In this document: piece by piece, positions 5,001 to 6,384 of the stretch
How positions within the stretch are numbered: position 1 is the first letter of the stretch
How the letters are laid out: each line of letters begins with the position of its first letter
Source: Nanobdellota archaeon
GTDB taxonomy: Archaea; Nanobdellota; Nanobdellia; Pacearchaeales; GW2011-AR1
Direction: 5' to 3'
Length of the DNA: 6,384 bases
Assembly (NCBI GenBank): GCA_018829425.1
Contig: JAHJUA010000111.1
Location: forward strand, 1-6,384
Notes under the pieces: model-generated
The model's input: the letters and a program-made list of their open reading frames with translations, nothing else
What the model was told of the DNA's origin: nothing
The model's database searches: none
Translations under genes and position numbers: made by a program

Positions 5001-6384
5001 AAGTCGGACAAATAACCGGGTCGCAAACATTGAAAAGCAAATTGCAATCCACGGGAGACATAAAATCTTGGCACTGAATATCCGGAACTCCGATAGCAGG
5101 CGGACCGACTTCTATCGCCGGCTGTGAGCCGGAAGGGGGAGTTATTCTTACGTTCTCTACACCTGCTGTGTGAGCATCTGATGCTTCCGCGATTGCACGA
5201 ACTGCTATTGAAGCAAGCCGCGCTCCTTCTCCTTCCTTTGTGTCAAGCCCAGTAATCGCGCCATACGGCGCATTAATTGAAGTGTCTATCATCACACAGG
5301 TGTCGTCACTTGTTCCGTAGAAAGACGGCTCTTGTTTTTGATTAGGACCAATATTGCAAAGCCAGTAACTTGAAATTCTTCCGGAAGCTTCGTATGCTTT
5401 TCTTGAACTTCCGATAGGCAGCGTCGGTTTAACCGCAGCGTACCAACCATGCTGGAGGTCAAATGGGACAATCGCAGGGAAACCCGCATAATTTCCACTT
5501 TCGAAATATTGAATTCTTGCTGTTCCCGTCGGATAAGGATTGTTGTAAGTGCTGCTGTCATAAGAGTTAAAAACAAATCTGCTTAAAATTTCTTTCGCGC
5601 CCTCAATTGTTTTAGCATCTGTGGGGGCAGAATTCACGGTTCTCGTTGTATCTTGAGTTGCAACAAGGTTCCTTTTTTCGTCATAAACACTAATAACCTG
5701 ATAATTCGAACCAACAACTTTAAGCTCAACATAATACTGAATGTTCCCATAAAGAATTCCTTGGAGAGGAACATCTTTAAGAATATCTCCAACAGCGGCA
5801 GTCGTCTTTCCTCCAGTGTACTCTGCTTTTATCGAATTAGCAACAGCATAAGCTCCGACACCGATGCTTTCAAGTCCAGGTATTGCCGTCGCCTGATTCT
5901 GGAAATTCCTTGCAGCAACATTCTTTTCAACCTTAACCCAAATATCGTTCAATGTAGATTCAACTTTCCCCCTTGCAATGCTGCTCACGACGCTGTCTTC
6001 CGATTTCAAAAGTTGCGCGTTAAGTTCCAAGTCTCTTGCTTGAGTAAGGAAAGTCGTGTTGGAACTAATTTGGTCGACGATGTCTAAAACAAAAACATCT
6101 TTATTTCCAACTTTTATTGTAGATATTCCTGCCCCACTTAAGCTGCTCTGCAATTTACCCTTGTAATCATAATCTTTATCATCAACATATTTTTTTAGTA
6201 GTGCAGTTGTATCAACGCTGCTTTCTCCTAAAATCTTTGTTGTAAGAATGTTCTCTTGAAGATTCTTCATATTTTTATCTTGCGCCTTCACAACATCCGC
6301 ATACGCCTTCACAGAATTTTCAATAGCATCATTTTTCGCCAACAGACATGCTTCCTTTGACTTGCCAAAATTCTCCGAACCAGA
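2044..6384 (-). CDS. Giant predicted exported protein with C-terminal lysozyme-like/SLT domain (5' end beyond window)
   Basis: The frame is open to the right edge (at least 1446 residues), so the N-terminus, any signal peptide and the promoter are unseen. Numbering below starts at the TTG codon at 6342, itself probably internal. Residues 1-420 are a mixed region including PFDLQHGWYAAV near 298. Residues 424-529 hold ten cysteines, suggesting disulfides outside the cytoplasm. ECGFKQVST (about 723) and RWVPVGYC..CWLD (about 815-830) look like family motifs; I associate them from memory with giant DPANN proteins, unverified. An Ala/Gly-rich linker (about 928-985) leads to an aromatic, beta-rich segment (990-1190), then a Ser/Thr linker (1193-1212). 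The last about 215 residues match lytic transglycosylases: catalytic-type Glu in AVAYQESK (E1277), GVMQ (1317-1320) and LRNYNGW (Y1387), with eight cysteines. That fold cleaves murein glycan in bacteria; the substrate here is unknown. GC content falls sharply toward the C-terminus. The coding region is certain, the SLT call fairly sure, and the role inferred. Confidence 0.9.
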   Translation of the reverse strand, partial: SGSENFGKSKEACLLAKNDAIENSVKAYADVVKAQDKNMKNLQENILTTKILGESSVDTTALLKKYVDDKDYDYKGKLQSSLSGAGISTIKVGNKDVFVLDIVDQISSNTTFLTQARDLELNAQLLKSEDSVVSSIARGKVESTLNDIWVKVEKNVAARNFQNQATAIPGLESIGVGAYAVANSIKAEYTGGKTTAAVGDILKDVPLQGILYGNIQYYVELKVVGSNYQVISVYDEKRNLVATQDTTRTVNSAPTDAKTIEGAKEILSRFVFNSYDSSTYNNPYPTGTARIQYFESGNYAGFPAIVPFDLQHGWYAAVKPTLPIGSSRKAYEASGRISSYWLCNIGPNQKQEPSFYGTSDDTCVMIDTSINAPYGAITGLDTKEGEGARLASIAVRAIAEASDAHTAGVENVRITPPSGSQPAIEVGPPAIGVPDIQCQDFMSPVDCNLLFNVCDPVICPTSRCDLGGNYHVADVVQSGVLGSIALCLPNWPEVKVPVCLSGIHAGLDSYISVLDNYQSCLQNSLETGQQIGICDELHSVYMCQFLWDQGLPIANAVGPTLVGKVLGKDSARGGGEYLGMQQAWQAAKDSANYFTQNYAVQSYQAFKARSTAGVGTAFCQNWISLRAPDGGSLLDSITKPRVPTQFYGRFDEIPYTTATVPPTSQYKVFYHIYAGDTPASYQVYMKGTSQAFFQDTSSRRVVASDFIAAENYASESIDFIAPSGYTQLCISVNNQEECGFKQVSTDYAVTYIADQYAASEAARTDITSSGNCVSGTPNMLGLINPNLQAGATSALNPEIYNMGITRICSTGNPGSATDEEPEKNPRWVPVGYCDTTNIGCWLDTKSIKTAIKNTGTADSVTESTTSSFLETLKKERGFLSDEDFSAHTQEIMVQEDALKQINLVNEIFPNVFEKNKKGFLTLLRGDAYGSLVSTAFAAMVKTDDKAAAAPSGDSAGGDGAEVEAVAAINKIDSGETGATNSAKRIQAAQEAAEARAEVIKEGGNNYPVIQFRDGNAIIGSQDPYFMFSDINGENKWTWSLDKKAFYTYSDLSPTIRVTPGLKLKSKNTEFIKNIDSYDYLNGVIALFVRVRNNDEGGWFGNPEISTESVTLYDDGKFQLQVTGSAVVPPQLVPIFFQFSLWDNYDTEPDPDKWQSDNKWQWDYALDEASWKNVSSSDSIDLARALFGKNLGDGTALIFSLDSKNPLVVPSSTSSAASGTTSPTSVSVGSCETQEDCQKILGAEIVKIASSFKAVQIKSVPALADALADEVIKRDTGLPNFECLVLAVAYQESKIQHCGLEIGTRFMENGNPLYCDGNVGTILYGDEGKSLGVMQVNKDHHGVRSGFVDNANTGVAILTKGYNSESKSYSCSKQSPGNTLWNDGTDFVSVSYEGWERALRNYNGWNDGCTYVKDGKTVIRGDPNYVENVLDPNSVNTLKSLFSEICG
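2047..2706 (-). other. Lytic-transglycosylase/lysozyme-like domain of the giant protein
   Basis: This is the C-terminal domain after the Ser/Thr linker. A first helix (SVPALADALADEVIK) precedes LVLAVAYQESKIQHC, where the Glu encoded at 2512-2514 occupies the catalytic position of the SLT family. SLGVMQVN (around 2377-2400) matches the family's G-[LVI]-M-Q motif, and ALRNYNGW (around 2173-2196) matches the late A-x-x-Y-N-x-G-like motif. Eight cysteines from SCETQEDC to the C-terminal EICG could form four disulfides, fitting an extracellular location. The domain ends the protein, with only about 45 residues after YNGW. Activity is not proven: a chitinase-like, goose-lysozyme-like or purely binding role is possible. 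Confidence 0.8.
2904..2933 (-). repeat. 18-bp-period tandem duplication inside the giant gene
   Basis: ATTGCCATTTAT occurs at 2904-2915 and again at 2922-2933, a period of exactly 18 bp. It keeps the frame and encodes the near-repeat DKWQSD then NKWQWD in the aromatic beta-rich segment. It looks like a recent slippage-type duplication that adds Trp residues, possibly at a ligand-facing loop. Confidence 0.7.

Noticed and set aside
5653..6087. Plus-strand open frame of 144 codons opposite the giant gene
   Set aside because: It is antisense to the giant gene, Asn/Ser/Ile-rich, without domain features or a promoter-like sequence at the right spacing.
6340..6342. TTG at 6342 as the start of the giant protein
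   Set aside because: The frame continues without a stop for 14 more codons to the window edge, there is no signal peptide after the TTG, and no TATA-like sequence lies upstream, so the true start is most likely outside the window.

Overview
The window looks archaeal, and most likely comes from a DPANN-type genome (Woesearchaeota/Pacearchaeota-like). Three things support this. There is a clear transcription factor B (TFB) gene. Several genes have TATA-like boxes about 25 nt before the start codon and no Shine-Dalgarno sequence. A very large, cysteine-containing, apparently exported protein carries motifs that I associate, from memory only, with giant DPANN proteins. The lineage is inference; the archaeal domain is well supported.

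Layout from left to right. TFB lies at 84-1010 on the plus strand. A 26-bp copy of its last codons, stop and first downstream bases recurs 361 bp further on (987-1012 versus 1348-1373). Between the copies sits an AT-rich segment with a perfect TTTATATA box and a 76-residue two-helix membrane protein (1106-1336, plus). A convergent gene for an unrecognised 125-residue protein follows (1387-1764, minus). Next comes an intergenic stretch of about 190 bp holding outward-facing promoter-like sequences, then a tRNA-Leu(UAG) at 1955-2038 (plus). The rest of the window, 2044-6384 on the minus strand, is one giant open reading frame that is still open at the right edge, so its N-terminus and promoter are outside the window.

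The giant protein (at least 1446 residues) has an N-terminal/middle region with a ten-cysteine block, two low-complexity linkers, a beta-rich aromatic segment, and a C-terminal lysozyme-like/lytic-transglycosylase (SLT-type) domain with a recognisable catalytic Glu, GVMQ and YNGW motifs. An SLT-type domain on a giant archaeal protein is the most striking content here, because archaea have no murein. It suggests action on another cell's envelope, or a repurposed glycan-binding fold. Base composition changes along the gene: the middle is clearly GC-richer than the C-terminal third, which suggests a mosaic origin.

No operon links these genes. TFB, the small membrane gene, the 125-residue gene and the tRNA each seem to have their own promoter. 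I saw no CRISPR array, insertion sequence or recombinase gene.
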